NCBI GenBank assembly: GCA_937868015.1
Contig: CALMLW010000045.1
Span: 1 to 64,000 of the forward strand
Origin: an uncultured Synergistaceae bacterium
GTDB lineage: Bacteria; Synergistota; Synergistia; Synergistales; Aminiphilaceae
Length of the DNA: 64,000 nt
Reading direction: 5' to 3'
Positions within the stretch are counted from its first letter, which is position 1. Every line of letters starts with the position of its first letter. A model generated the notes under the pieces. That model made no database searches. It worked only from the letters and a program-made list of their open reading frames with translations, and had not been told where the DNA came from. Both the position numbers and the translations under genes were made by a program. This document shows, in pieces, positions 54,035 to 63,251 of this stretch.

Positions 54035-55273
54035 ATGACAAGCGATAGCCGAGGTTTTTCCGTGGGTTCCGAGGTGGGGCGCCTGAGGCGAGTGATGCTC
54101 CACCGGCCAGGACTGGAACTGGACCGCCTCACCATTCACAACAAGGATGAGCTTCTTTTTGACGACATCCTGTGGCTCGAAGAGGCCCAGAGGGAGCACG
54201 ACGCCTTCGCCGACCTGCTCCGGGACAATGGCGTGGAAGTGGTTTATTTCCGCAATTGTCTGGCCCACATCCTCCGGGAGGAACCCCTGCGCGACGAGCT
54301 CCTGGACGACGCGTTGGCCCTGGAGGCCCTGGACATTCCCCTGGCGGGGGCTCTAAAAAAAGAGCTCATGGGCATGAACCCCGCAGACCTGGCCGAGGTG
54401 CTCATCTCGGGTCTCACGAAGAAAGAGACGGAAGCCATCGTGGGGGACATCCGGAGCCTGGCGATCCGCTTCCCGGATGTCAACGATTTTCTCATCCGCC
54501 CCCTTCCCAACCTGTACTTCCAGAGAGACCCCTTCGCCTTCGTGAAAAATGGAGTCATTGTAAGCTGCATGAACTTTGATGCCCGGCGGCGGGAGCCCCT
54601 CTACGCCCACGCCATTTTCCGCCACCACCCCTATTTTGCCGATGTCCAGATCATCTTTGGGGACGACCCCCGGGATTGCGCTCCCTACACCATCGAGGGG
54701 GGCGACGTGCTGGTGCTCTCCGAGGACACGGTGGCCATCGGGGTGAGTCAGCGCACCCGGGCGGGCACCGTCCAGATCGTGGGGCGGAGGATGGCCCAGA
54801 AACTGGGCATCCGCACCGTTTTGGCGGTGGATATCCCGAAAATCCGGGCCTCCATGCACCTGGACACCGTGTTCACCATGGTGGATCGGGACGCTTTCAC
54901 CATCTATCCGGGACTGGAAGAGCACTTGCACATCGCCGAGCTGCGCTATGACGCCGACGGCGCCCTGGAGGGCATTGTGGACCATCACAGTCTGTCGGAT
55001 TGCCTCCGGCGTACGTTGCACATGGACCACCCCCGCTTCATTGAGACGGGGGGAGGGGATCCCATCGCGGCGGCCCGGGAGCAGTGGAACGACGGCACCA
55101 ACACGTTGGCCATCGCGCCGGGAGTGGTGGTGACCTATCGCCAGAACGTGGTGTCGAATCAGGTGCTGCGGGAAAACGGAGTGAAGGTTTTCGAAATCCG
55201 CGGAGCCGAACTGGGCCGGGGGCGCGGGGGGCCCCGTTGTATGACCCACCCCCTGATGAGAGAACAGTTGTAA
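54035..55273 (+). CDS. arcA: arginine deiminase
   Basis: 412 residues. The catalytic Cys402 is in GGPRCMTHPL, and FQRDPF (about 164-169), the IEGGD block (about 221-225) and the DHHSLSD segment (about 314-320) hold the other active-site residues. It hydrolyses arginine to citrulline and ammonia, the first step of the ATP-yielding deiminase pathway. AGAGGAGTGG precedes the ATG. argF lies 100 bases downstream; carbamate kinase is not in the window. Confidence 0.96.
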   Translation: MTSDSRGFSVGSEVGRLRRVMLHRPGLELDRLTIHNKDELLFDDILWLEEAQREHDAFADLLRDNGVEVVYFRNCLAHILREEPLRDELLDDALALEALDIPLAGALKKELMGMNPADLAEVLISGLTKKETEAIVGDIRSLAIRFPDVNDFLIRPLPNLYFQRDPFAFVKNGVIVSCMNFDARRREPLYAHAIFRHHPYFADVQIIFGDDPRDCAPYTIEGGDVLVLSEDTVAIGVSQRTRAGTVQIVGRRMAQKLGIRTVLAVDIPKIRASMHLDTVFTMVDRDAFTIYPGLEEHLHIAELRYDADGALEGIVDHHSLSDCLRRTLHMDHPRFIETGGGDPIAAAREQWNDGTNTLAIAPGVVVTYRQNVVSNQVLRENGVKVFEIRGAELGRGRGGPRCMTHPLMREQL

Positions 55274-55373
55274 TCGCCGTCTTTTTTTTCGTCCCCGTTC
55301 GAGGAATCGTCCGGGCCGTGGGGAGCAGTAGACGAAGCCAGGGCTTCGTGATGTCAAAGGAGGAGAGAGTATC

Positions 55374-56369
55374 ATGCCGGTTAACCTGAAGGGACGTAGT
55401 TTTTTGACTCTGATGGATTTCACCCCCGAAGAGGTTCGATACATGTTGGACCTGAGCCACGACCTCAAGGCAAAGAAGCGTACGGGGGTGCGGGAGCCGC
55501 TGTTGGCGGGGAGAAACATTGTCTTGCTTTTCGAGAAAACTTCCACTCGGACGCGTTGCGCCTTCGAAGTGGCGGCGATGGACGAAGGGGCCCACGTGAC
55601 GTTTTTGGATTCCAGCAGCTCCCAGATGGGAAAAAAGGAATCCCTGGAGGACACGGCTAAGGTACTGGGGCGCTTTTACGACGGCATTGAGTACCGGGGC
55701 TACCAGCAGGAAGTGGTGGAGCTCCTCGCCAAGTATGCAGGAGTGCCGGTGTGGAACGGCCTCACCGACATAGACCACCCGACTCAGATCCTGGCGGACT
55801 TCATGACCATTGAAGAGCACGTGGCCAAACCCCTAAACAAAGTAAAGTTGGTCTTTGCCGGAGACACCAGGAACAACATGGCCTACGCCCTCATGTACGG
55901 CGCCGCCAAGACGGGGATGCACTTCGTGGGATTGGGCCCCAAGGAGCTGAGCCCCAACGCCGAGATCCTCGCCAAGGTGCGAGAAGAGGCCAAGATCACC
56001 GGGGCGGTCATCGAGGTCAGCGACAGCTTGGAATCCGTCAAGGGCGCCGACGTCATATACACCGACGTGTGGGCCTCCATGGGAGAAGAGGACAAAATCC
56101 CCGAAAGGGTGAAGTTGCTGACGGATTACAAGGTCACCATGGAAATGATGGAAAAAACGGGCAACCCGGATGTGATCTTCCTGCACTGCCTCCCGGCGTT
56201 CCACAACTTCGAGACGAAGCTGGCCAAGGACATGAAAGAAAAGGGGTACGACATCCGAGAAGTGACGGATGAGGTTTTCCGGAGCCGTCACTCGGTGGTC
56301 TTCGACGAGGCCGAAAACCGCATGCACACCATCAAGGCCGTGATGGTGGCCACCATAGGCCGCAACTAA
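55374..56369 (+). CDS. argF: ornithine carbamoyltransferase
   Basis: 331 residues. STRTR (57-61) is the carbamoyl phosphate site and HCLP (271-274) the ornithine-site cysteine motif. Next to arginine deiminase, it probably runs catabolically, splitting citrulline to ornithine and carbamoyl phosphate (the ArcB role); sequence alone does not separate ArcB from ArgF. A terminator ends the unit at 56401-56433. Confidence 0.94.
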   Translation: MPVNLKGRSFLTLMDFTPEEVRYMLDLSHDLKAKKRTGVREPLLAGRNIVLLFEKTSTRTRCAFEVAAMDEGAHVTFLDSSSSQMGKKESLEDTAKVLGRFYDGIEYRGYQQEVVELLAKYAGVPVWNGLTDIDHPTQILADFMTIEEHVAKPLNKVKLVFAGDTRNNMAYALMYGAAKTGMHFVGLGPKELSPNAEILAKVREEAKITGAVIEVSDSLESVKGADVIYTDVWASMGEEDKIPERVKLLTDYKVTMEMMEKTGNPDVIFLHCLPAFHNFETKLAKDMKEKGYDIREVTDEVFRSRHSVVFDEAENRMHTIKAVMVATIGRN

Positions 56370-56400
56370 CCCTCCGTTATCCCCCTTCCTTCGGTGTTTT

Positions 56401-56433
56401 ATCCCCCAGGGCCTGGGCCCTGGGGGATTTTTT
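56401..56433 (+). terminator. rho-independent terminator after argF
   Basis: A perfect 12-bp stem (56401-56412 with 56417-56428) with a CTGG loop, then TTTTT. It is one of the strongest terminators in the window. Confidence 0.92.
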
Positions 56434-56598
56434 GTCCCGGGGAGGTGAAGGTCCCAGGGTGCGCCTTTTGACCTATGGACGGAGAGCCTCCCCTTGCGAG
56501 AGAATGGGGCGAGGTGGCATCGATTCCCTTTTTCGTGCTTTCGGACAAGGGGTGTCGTGCCCGGGCCTTCGGGCCGATACCACGAAGGAGGTAAGCCC

Positions 56599-57228
56599 AT
56601 GATCAGGGTGTTTCTTGCCGACGACCACCCCCTGACCCGATCGGGGATCGCGGCGTACCTGGAGCAGGAAAAGGACATGGAATTGGTGGGAGAGGCCTCC
56701 GACGGGGAGGAGGCCCTGGAGCGCATTCGGGCCCTGGCCCCCGACGTGGCGCTCATGGATATCCGCATGCCCAAGGGCGACGGAGTCTCCGTGGTGCGGC
56801 GCATGAAAGAAGAAGGGCTGCGCACGGCGGCCCTCATGCTGACTTCCTACGACGCTCAGCAATATGTGGTGGCCTCCTTGCGCAACGGGGCCAAGGGGTA
56901 TGTGCTCAAGACGGCCACCCCGGAAGAGCTGGCGTCCGCCATCCGGGTCGTCTCCGTCGGGGGAGTCTATCTGGACCGGGAGGTTTCCCGAAACATCGAG
57001 GGGGACTTTTCCCCCGAGGAGCTCTCTGTGCGAGAGCGGGAGGTGCTCCTTTTGGCCGCCAAGGGACTTTCTAGCAAGGAGGCCGCCAGGGAGCTCTTTA
57101 TCAGCGACCGCACGGTGCAGACCCACCTCGCCTCGATTTACGATAAATTGGGGGCCAAAAACAAGACCGAGGCCATGCTCTTGGCCCTTAAGTACGGCAT
57201 CGTCACGTTGGAGGACTTGCTGGATTGA
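56599..57228 (+). CDS. NarL/LuxR-family response regulator
   Basis: 209 residues: receiver domain with phospho-acceptor Asp54 and conserved Asp8/Asp9, Thr and Lys, then a C-terminal LuxR-type helix-turn-helix (about 143-200, LSVREREVLLLAAKGLSSKEAA). AAGGAGG precedes the ATG. Its stop overlaps the TTG start of the partner kinase (TTGA). Its targets are unknown. Confidence 0.93.
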   Translation: MIRVFLADDHPLTRSGIAAYLEQEKDMELVGEASDGEEALERIRALAPDVALMDIRMPKGDGVSVVRRMKEEGLRTAALMLTSYDAQQYVVASLRNGAKGYVLKTATPEELASAIRVVSVGGVYLDREVSRNIEGDFSPEELSVREREVLLLAAKGLSSKEAARELFISDRTVQTHLASIYDKLGAKNKTEAMLLALKYGIVTLEDLLD

Positions 57229-58625
57229 GAAGGCATCTCCTCCTGGCCCTCACCGTGGCGATCCTCCTGCCGTCGTTGGCCATCTTGGTGGCCTCCGGGG
57301 TTAGCCTCATCGAGCACGAGCGCGCCATCCGGGTGGTGGCCCGCTCCTACGTTCAGGATCTGGCGGAGATGGTGGCCTCTCGCCTGGACCTGCGCTGGGG
57401 GCGTTTTGGCCTTCCTGGGCAGGAATACCCGGACCGCCGGACCCTGGATTCCTCGCGGGAGTTCCTCTTTCGCTTCTTCTCCTGGCGTCTTTCCATGCCG
57501 GGATGGGTGGCGGTCATTGACGAGGGGGGACAGATCATGACCGCCTCTCCGGGGGCCGAATCGCTGGCCCAGATTGCCCCCGGGGGGGTGCCTGTGGGGC
57601 ATGTCCTGGACATCAAAGACATCCACGGGAAGAAGTACACCATCGCGGCGTACCCCGTGCGCGATACCCGGTGGTTTGTGGTGGCGGCGGTGTCGTGGGA
57701 GGCCTTATTGGGGCCCATGGTGCGCTATGGGAGCCTCTGGGCCCTGGTGATCAGCGGCTTTGCCCTGGCGGGGCTCGCGGCGGTGTGGGCCCTGTGGCGC
57801 TGGCTCATCGCTCCCCTGAGGGCCCTGGAAAATGAGGTATCCCGGCTGCGATGGGGGGAGGAGACCCCCGCAGCCAAGGGGGCCCCAGCGGTGTTCGAGC
57901 TCCAGCGCCTGCGGGGAGTCTTGCGCCATCTCGCCCAGACCGCCATCGAAAAATCCCGGCTCATGCGCCGTTCCGTGACGGACCTGGTGCGGGTCCAGGA
58001 GCAAGAACGCACTCGATTGGCGCGGGAGATCCACGACGGCCCCCTACAGAGCATCACGGCGTTGATCCAGCAGCTCCGCCTCGCCGACCTGGCGCCATCA
58101 ATCGAAGACCGGAGCAGGAGGATGACCATGGCGGAAGAGGGGGCCCATCTGGCGGTCCGGGAGCTCCGGGGGCTCTGCGACGAACTCTCCCCTCCTTGGC
58201 TTGATCTGGGCCTTTCCCAGGCGGTGACGGAGTTGGCGGAGCGCCTTTCGGCCCACCTCGACGTGGCGATTTCTGTGGAGTGCGAATCTGCTGCGGACGA
58301 CCTATCTTCCGAAGCGGTGCTGTCCCTTTTTCGGGTGGCGCAGGAGGCGATCCATAACGCCGTGCGCCACGGTAGGGCCCGTCGGGTGGAGCTCCGGGGA
58401 ACCAGGGAAGGGAATTTCTTCGCCTTGGAGATAGAGGACGACGGCGAGGGGTTCTCCCCGGGGGAAGATTTTAACGCCCTGCGGGTTCGGGGGCATCGGG
58501 GACTGGCCAACATGCAGGAGCGCATGGCCCTTGTGGGGGGCACGCTGGAGCTGCGCTCTTCCCCCGGAAAGGGAACCCTGGTGCGGTGTATCGTGCCCCT
58601 GGGGGCGGAGGGGGAGGCGGACTAG
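57225..58625 (+). CDS. membrane sensor histidine kinase (HisKA_3 / NarX-type)
   Basis: 466 residues. Membrane helix about 5-25, an extracytoplasmic sensor domain of about 140 residues (Cache-like in size), helix about 168-190, HAMP-like linker, HisKA_3 with His270 in REIHDGPLQ, and HATPase_c (about 362-460). It should phosphorylate the regulator encoded just upstream. TTG at 57225 overlaps that stop codon. Confidence 0.92.
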   Translation: MRRHLLLALTVAILLPSLAILVASGVSLIEHERAIRVVARSYVQDLAEMVASRLDLRWGRFGLPGQEYPDRRTLDSSREFLFRFFSWRLSMPGWVAVIDEGGQIMTASPGAESLAQIAPGGVPVGHVLDIKDIHGKKYTIAAYPVRDTRWFVVAAVSWEALLGPMVRYGSLWALVISGFALAGLAAVWALWRWLIAPLRALENEVSRLRWGEETPAAKGAPAVFELQRLRGVLRHLAQTAIEKSRLMRRSVTDLVRVQEQERTRLAREIHDGPLQSITALIQQLRLADLAPSIEDRSRRMTMAEEGAHLAVRELRGLCDELSPPWLDLGLSQAVTELAERLSAHLDVAISVECESAADDLSSEAVLSLFRVAQEAIHNAVRHGRARRVELRGTREGNFFALEIEDDGEGFSPGEDFNALRVRGHRGLANMQERMALVGGTLELRSSPGKGTLVRCIVPLGAEGEAD

Positions 58626-58646
58626 ATCAGGCCCTCTCCTGAAAGC

Positions 58647-59816
58647 TCAGACGGGGGAAGGCTCCCGGGAGAGGACGGCCAGGGCCTCCAGGCATCGGTC
58701 CACCTCGTCCTCCGTGGTGAAGTACCCCGGGGAAAGGCGCAGGGCCCCCTGGGGAAAGCTCCCCAGGGTGCGGTGGGCCCAGGGGGCGCAGTGGAGCCCC
58801 GGGCGGCCCTCGAGACCAAATCGTTCCGATAGTTCGAAGGCCAGCGTACCGTTGTCCCACCCCTCCACGTTCAGGGGGAATACGGGGAGGCGCCCTTCCA
58901 TGGAGGCCATGCCGTAAAGTGTCGCCCGGGGAATGGCCCGGAGCCCTTTAAGGAGCCGCTCCCCCAGGAGGTGTTCTCGCCGGGCGATGGCCTCCCTCCC
59001 CTGGGATTCGATCCAAGCCAGGGCGCCCTCCAGCCCCGCTATGCCGGGCAGATTGGGGGTCCCCGCCTCGAATTTGTCGGGCAACACGGAGGGCTGCCGT
59101 TCCTCGTGGGAAAAACTTCCCGTGCCCCCCTCCACCAAGGGACGGGTCCGGTGCGCGAACTCCGGGTGCCAGACGATGCCCCCGATCCCCTGGGGTCCCA
59201 GGAGCCCCTTGTGCCCGGTGAAACACACGGCGGCGGCGTGCCATCGTTCGGCGGACACGGGGAGGACCCCCGCCGTCTGGGCCACGTCTACCACCAGGGG
59301 AACCCGGCGCTGGTGGCAGACGGAGGCGATGGCGTCCATGTCCTGGATGGTGCCGCAGACGTTGCTCGCGTGGGAGAGGGCCACGAGGTCTCCCCCGGAG
59401 GCCAGGGCGGCCTCCAGGTCCCCGGGGTCGAGGTGCCCCCGGGGGTCGCAGGGTAAGATCACCACCTCGATGCCCACCGATTCCTCCAGGGAGCGGAGGG
59501 GACGGACCACGGCGTTGTGTTCCATGGACGTGGTGAGGACCCGCATGCCCGGCCGGAGAAATCCCTTGAAGACCACGTTCAGCGATGCGGTGACGTTGTC
59601 GGTGAAGGTGACGTACCGGGGGTCGCGCCCTTCGTGTCCTTCCAGCATGGTCGCAAGGCGCTCTCGACATGTGGAGACCAGATCCAGGGTGGCCCTATCG
59701 CGAGAGGAAATGCTTCCTCGGCCGAGATTGGCCCCCCCCCGGGTCAAAAAATCCCTCATCTTTTCAGCCACGGCGGGAGGTTTGGGCCACGTGGTGGCGG
59801 CGTTGTTGAAGTACAC
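58647..59816 (-). CDS. cysteine desulfurase-family PLP enzyme
   Basis: 389 residues, aminotransferase class V. The PLP lysine is K203 (TGHKGLLGPQG), and Cys343 in GLHCAPWAH is the candidate persulfide/selenide residue. It belongs to the branch that often lies beside YedF and selenium genes. The GTG start gives MYFNNAATTWPKP, the family N-terminus. It follows yedF by 11 bases on the minus strand, so both are one operon. Confidence 0.9.
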   Translation of the reverse strand: MYFNNAATTWPKPPAVAEKMRDFLTRGGANLGRGSISSRDRATLDLVSTCRERLATMLEGHEGRDPRYVTFTDNVTASLNVVFKGFLRPGMRVLTTSMEHNAVVRPLRSLEESVGIEVVILPCDPRGHLDPGDLEAALASGGDLVALSHASNVCGTIQDMDAIASVCHQRRVPLVVDVAQTAGVLPVSAERWHAAAVCFTGHKGLLGPQGIGGIVWHPEFAHRTRPLVEGGTGSFSHEERQPSVLPDKFEAGTPNLPGIAGLEGALAWIESQGREAIARREHLLGERLLKGLRAIPRATLYGMASMEGRLPVFPLNVEGWDNGTLAFELSERFGLEGRPGLHCAPWAHRTLGSFPQGALRLSPGYFTTEDEVDRCLEALAVLSREPSPV

Positions 59817-59827
59817 GGGGAGCTCCC

Positions 59828-60433
59828 CTAACCTAAGACGAGGGTCTTACGGGCTCGGAGCATCGCGTCGGTGATCTCGAACATGTTCGATAGGGTCCCC
59901 GCTGCCAATCGATCGGCGACGCCGAAGTGCGTCACGCAGGTGCCGCAGACCAGGACGCGACACCCCCGGGATTCCATCTCCCGCAGGACCTCCGAAGTGG
60001 AACTCTCCTCCAGCGCCAAAAAAATCCCCCCGTTCATGAGGGCCACTGTGGCGGGTGGGGGGGAAGAGGCCGCCAAGGTGCCGAGAAAGGCCTTGATAAG
60101 GGCCTCCCCCAGCTCGGGACTCTCCTGCCCCAGGGTGCGCCCCAGAAAAAGCACCCCGATTCCTTCCGGAGAGCGGGAGACGGGGATCGGGACCTCGGGG
60201 GCCCTTTGGCTCCCGGTGGAGCCTCCTTCCCGGTGACCCGAGACCACGATATCGGTCGCCGCGCCGGAGCGATACGAGGTAAACCCCTGGCTTCCGAGGA
60301 ATCGGAGGACGTTCTGGGCCGAGATGTCGTTATCCACGTGCACCTCAATCTCCAAGGCCCCTTGGTCCACGGCGGCCTTGGCCATCATCACCGGTTGAGG
60401 GCAGGGTTTTCCCCGAGCATCTATGAGGATCAT
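59828..60433 (-). CDS. yedF: selenium-metabolism protein YedF (TusA + DsrE-like)
   Basis: 201 residues. The N-terminal TusA/SirA domain has the GKPCPQPVM motif with Cys11. The C-terminal domain resembles DsrE, with VCGTCVTHF (two Cys) near residue 157. This two-domain form is linked to labile selenium delivery. The ATG at 60433 follows a GGAGG-type site on the minus strand. No selD or selenocysteine tRNA gene is in the window. Confidence 0.88.
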   Translation of the reverse strand: MILIDARGKPCPQPVMMAKAAVDQGALEIEVHVDNDISAQNVLRFLGSQGFTSYRSGAATDIVVSGHREGGSTGSQRAPEVPIPVSRSPEGIGVLFLGRTLGQESPELGEALIKAFLGTLAASSPPPATVALMNGGIFLALEESSTSEVLREMESRGCRVLVCGTCVTHFGVADRLAAGTLSNMFEITDAMLRARKTLVLG

Positions 60434-60490
60434 GAAAACACTCCCTTTCTGGAGGATCTTTTCCTGGAGGGTCTAGATTTTATGCCGTAA

Positions 60491-60521
60491 AGTATAGTAT
60501 CAGAAGGCCCCGCCAGGTCAA
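60491..60521 (-). promoter_or_regulatory. promoter of the yedF operon
   Basis: On the minus strand, TTGACC (60521-60516) is followed after 16 bases by TACTAT and after 19 bases by TATACT (60496-60491). Either can serve as the -10 box. The start codon lies about 55 bases further on. Confidence 0.55.
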
Positions 60522-60617
60522 GGGAGAAATGGCGCTCCCCCGGATCGGTTATCTAGGGGGCTAAAAGAAGGTCCCCCGCCAGCTCTTGGGGCGGTGGGGC
60601 GAAGGGGAGGGGTGTGG

Positions 60618-62462
60618 ATGGCCAGCAAAGCGAAGGACGGGCAAGAGGGGACCCCGGGGGCCTTCGAGGGCGCCGAAGGCTCCGTGACGATCCCCGCAGG
60701 GTACGAGGGACACACGGTGTGGCATGCCCTGCGGTCCCTGGGGGTCGCCTTCGAAGCTCCCTGCGGAGGCCAGGGGAGATGCGGGGGATGCCGGGTGCGC
60801 CTGTCCGGAGGGGTGTCCCCGCCGGAGGAGGGGGAAAAAGAGCTCCTCGGAGAGGAGGGAAGGAGCCAGGGATATCGTCTGGCGTGCCGAGCCCGTCTTA
60901 CCGGGGGGGCCCGGGTGAATCTTACGGTGGGTCCGGGAAAATCGGGGGGCGAAAAAGGATCGAGCGGGGGGCAAAGGACTCACTGGAGGGCTCCGGAGCT
61001 ACTCATTCCCTGGGACGAGCTCGGGGAAGCGGGAAGCCTTTCCGAGGCGCTGGTCCGGGCGCTGGCCCATCAAGGGGAGGAGGTCGGTCATGTTTCCCGG
61101 GCCGCGCTGCTCCAGGCCTCCCGGCGGTGGCGCCCCGGGGAGCCTGGAGCCTTTATTCTCCCGGTGCGAGATGGCGTCCTCCGGGGGTGCCTGTCCCCGG
61201 GGCGGACTCCTCTGGGAGTCGCCTGCGACCTGGGAACCACCACGGTGGCGGTCTACCTGGCCGATCTCCTCACGGGAAGAGTATTGTGGTCCGGCGCCTC
61301 TTCAAATCCCCAGGCGCCTTTCGGTGCCGACGTGGTTTCCCGGATGGGGGCGGCGTTGGAGGGTTTGGGCCCCTTCGACGAGCTTTGCGTCGCGTTGCGC
61401 CGGGCGGTGGAATCGCTGGTGAAAGAGGGGCTAGCCTCCATCGGGGGAGACGGCGAGGAAGTGCTGGAGATGGTAGTGGTGGGAAACCCTCCCATGGAGC
61501 ACTTCTTTTTGGGCTACCTCCCCGGAACGATGGCCCGGGAGCCCTTTGTCTGCGTGGATCCCTTGCCCGAGGCCCTTTCGGCGGGATGTTTGGGGATGGA
61601 GTTTATCCGGGACGCGACGGTGCGCCCCCTTCCTCCGGTGGGGGCCTTTGTGGGGGCCGACCTGGTGGGGGTCTTGTTGGCCGTAGAAACCTTGCCTCCG
61701 AAGAGAACTCGCCTGGTGGTGGACTTTGGCACCAACGGAGAGATCGCCTTGGTTTCAGAGGAGGACCTTTGGGTTACCTCGGCGGCGGCGGGGCCTGCCT
61801 TTGAAGGGGGGCACATATACCAGGGCATGTCCGCCCGCCCCGGGGCGGTACGACGCGTGCGACTCCACGACGGAGATCTAAGGGCGGAGACGGTGGATTC
61901 CGCCCCTCCCCGGGGGATCTGCGGCTCGGGCCTGATCGATGCGGTGGCAGCCCTCCGCCGGGCGGGAGTTTTAGACGACGGCGGTCGCCTTCGGGGTGAC
62001 CCCTTTCCAGGAGACGGGGGGGACCGGCGGAGAATGCGGGGGGAGGAGAGGGGGATAATGTTGGCCTCCGGCGATGAAGGAGAGGTGACGATCTGGCAGC
62101 GCGATATCCGAGAGGTGCAGTTGGCCAAAGCGGCCCTTCAAGTGGGCATCTGTCGCCTGTTGGCCGAAGGAGGAGTGAAGGCGGAGGCGGTGGAGGAGTG
62201 TGTCTTTGCGGGGGCCTTCGGAGCGGAGCTAGACCCGGAGGCGGTGCGAGAGTTGGGGGTCGTGCCGCCGGGGTTTGATGGATCCTTTGTGGCGCTGGAA
62301 GACGCGGCGGGGGGAGGGGCCCTGCGCGTCCTCCTGGAGGGAGCTCCGGCGGAGCGCCGGGCCCGGGATGTGGCCTTCAGGGCTAAAGTGGTGTCCCTGG
62401 CAGAGACCCCAGAGTTCCAGTCCCTCTTTTTAGGCGCCATGGCCTTTCCTCGGAGGGAATAA
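60618..62462 (+). CDS. RACo-like corrinoid reductive activator ([2Fe-2S] and ASKHA domains)
   Basis: 614 residues. Cys49, Cys55, Cys58 and Cys90 have the spacing of a plant-type [2Fe-2S] ferredoxin domain. The remainder (about 190-610) is a DUF4445/ASKHA ATPase-type domain, with DLGTTTVAVYLADL (about 204-217) and DFGTNGEIAL (about 371-380). Such proteins use ATP to drive the low-potential reduction of cob(II)alamin to cob(I)alamin in corrinoid methyltransfer systems. ATG at 60618 follows AAGGGGAGGGG. The next gene is a MetH-activation-like protein. Confidence 0.87.
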   Translation: MASKAKDGQEGTPGAFEGAEGSVTIPAGYEGHTVWHALRSLGVAFEAPCGGQGRCGGCRVRLSGGVSPPEEGEKELLGEEGRSQGYRLACRARLTGGARVNLTVGPGKSGGEKGSSGGQRTHWRAPELLIPWDELGEAGSLSEALVRALAHQGEEVGHVSRAALLQASRRWRPGEPGAFILPVRDGVLRGCLSPGRTPLGVACDLGTTTVAVYLADLLTGRVLWSGASSNPQAPFGADVVSRMGAALEGLGPFDELCVALRRAVESLVKEGLASIGGDGEEVLEMVVVGNPPMEHFFLGYLPGTMAREPFVCVDPLPEALSAGCLGMEFIRDATVRPLPPVGAFVGADLVGVLLAVETLPPKRTRLVVDFGTNGEIALVSEEDLWVTSAAAGPAFEGGHIYQGMSARPGAVRRVRLHDGDLRAETVDSAPPRGICGSGLIDAVAALRRAGVLDDGGRLRGDPFPGDGGDRRRMRGEERGIMLASGDEGEVTIWQRDIREVQLAKAALQVGICRLLAEGGVKAEAVEECVFAGAFGAELDPEAVRELGVVPPGFDGSFVALEDAAGGGALRVLLEGAPAERRARDVAFRAKVVSLAETPEFQSLFLGAMAFPRRE

Positions 62463-62466
62463 GACC

Positions 62467-63177
62467 TTGGGGGATTTTTTCTGGGAGCATCATAAAGAAC
62501 TTATCCCTCTGATGGCGGACGAAGGGATCCCGGAGGATGGGTGGGGCCCCGATCTCCATCGGGAGCCCTTTGTCTCCGCGATGGAATGGGCGAGGCAATG
62601 GATTGGGCGTAGCGCCCGCCCCCGGGCCCTGTGGCGTCGCTGCCCCCTGGGGCGCGAGGGAGAGGGGTGGGTGGCGATGAGGTCTCCAGGGGAACCCATA
62701 CCCCTTCACATCGTGGGGGAGCCCGAGGGTTGGGAAGGAGGGGAGTCGGCCATATTCTTGGCCCTCACCCTGGGGGCCTTGGAAGGCGTCGACGGCGGGG
62801 CTCCGGAGGGAGACCTCCTGCGGCGCTACGCCCTGGCCGTGGTGGGGGGGCGATGGCTGGAGGCTGCGGGGCGTAGGGCTTGGGAAAGGATAGGGGCCGA
62901 CCTTCGAGCTCAAGGGGAGACCCTGACTCTCCCCCTAAGTCCCGGAGAAGGCCCCTCCTGGCCCCTGGAGGGGCAGCGAGCCCTGGGGGATCTGTTGGAC
63001 CTCGGATCCGTGGGGATGGGGTTGAACGGGCACCAAGTTCTCTTCCCCTTGATGTCCCTCACCGCCGCCGCCGTGGTGATCCCCGGGGAGGGGACGAAGG
63101 AGGGGAGCGAAGGGCGATGGGATAAGTGCCTCCGCTGCGCCCTAAAGGGACGCTGCGAGTGGAGGAGCGGGAAATGA
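62467..63177 (+). CDS. MetH-activation-domain-like protein (vitamin B12-dependent)
   Basis: 236 residues starting at TTG 62467, five bases after the preceding stop. The C-terminal half, LSPGEGPSWPLEGQRALGDL then VGMGLNGHQVLFPLMS and a KCLRCALKGRCEW cysteine tail, resembles the activation region of cobalamin-dependent methionine synthase and its stand-alone relatives. It probably binds SAM and works with the adjacent RACo-like protein to repair a corrinoid protein that is not in the window. The assignment rests on short conserved blocks. Confidence 0.72.
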   Translation: MGDFFWEHHKELIPLMADEGIPEDGWGPDLHREPFVSAMEWARQWIGRSARPRALWRRCPLGREGEGWVAMRSPGEPIPLHIVGEPEGWEGGESAIFLALTLGALEGVDGGAPEGDLLRRYALAVVGGRWLEAAGRRAWERIGADLRAQGETLTLPLSPGEGPSWPLEGQRALGDLLDLGSVGMGLNGHQVLFPLMSLTAAAVVIPGEGTKEGSEGRWDKCLRCALKGRCEWRSGK

Positions 63178-63251
63178 CACTGAGCGGGGCCGCCGAAGTC
63201 GTGTCGCCTCACCCTTCGAGATCGTCGTTCCCCTTCGGATTGCAGGGGCCC

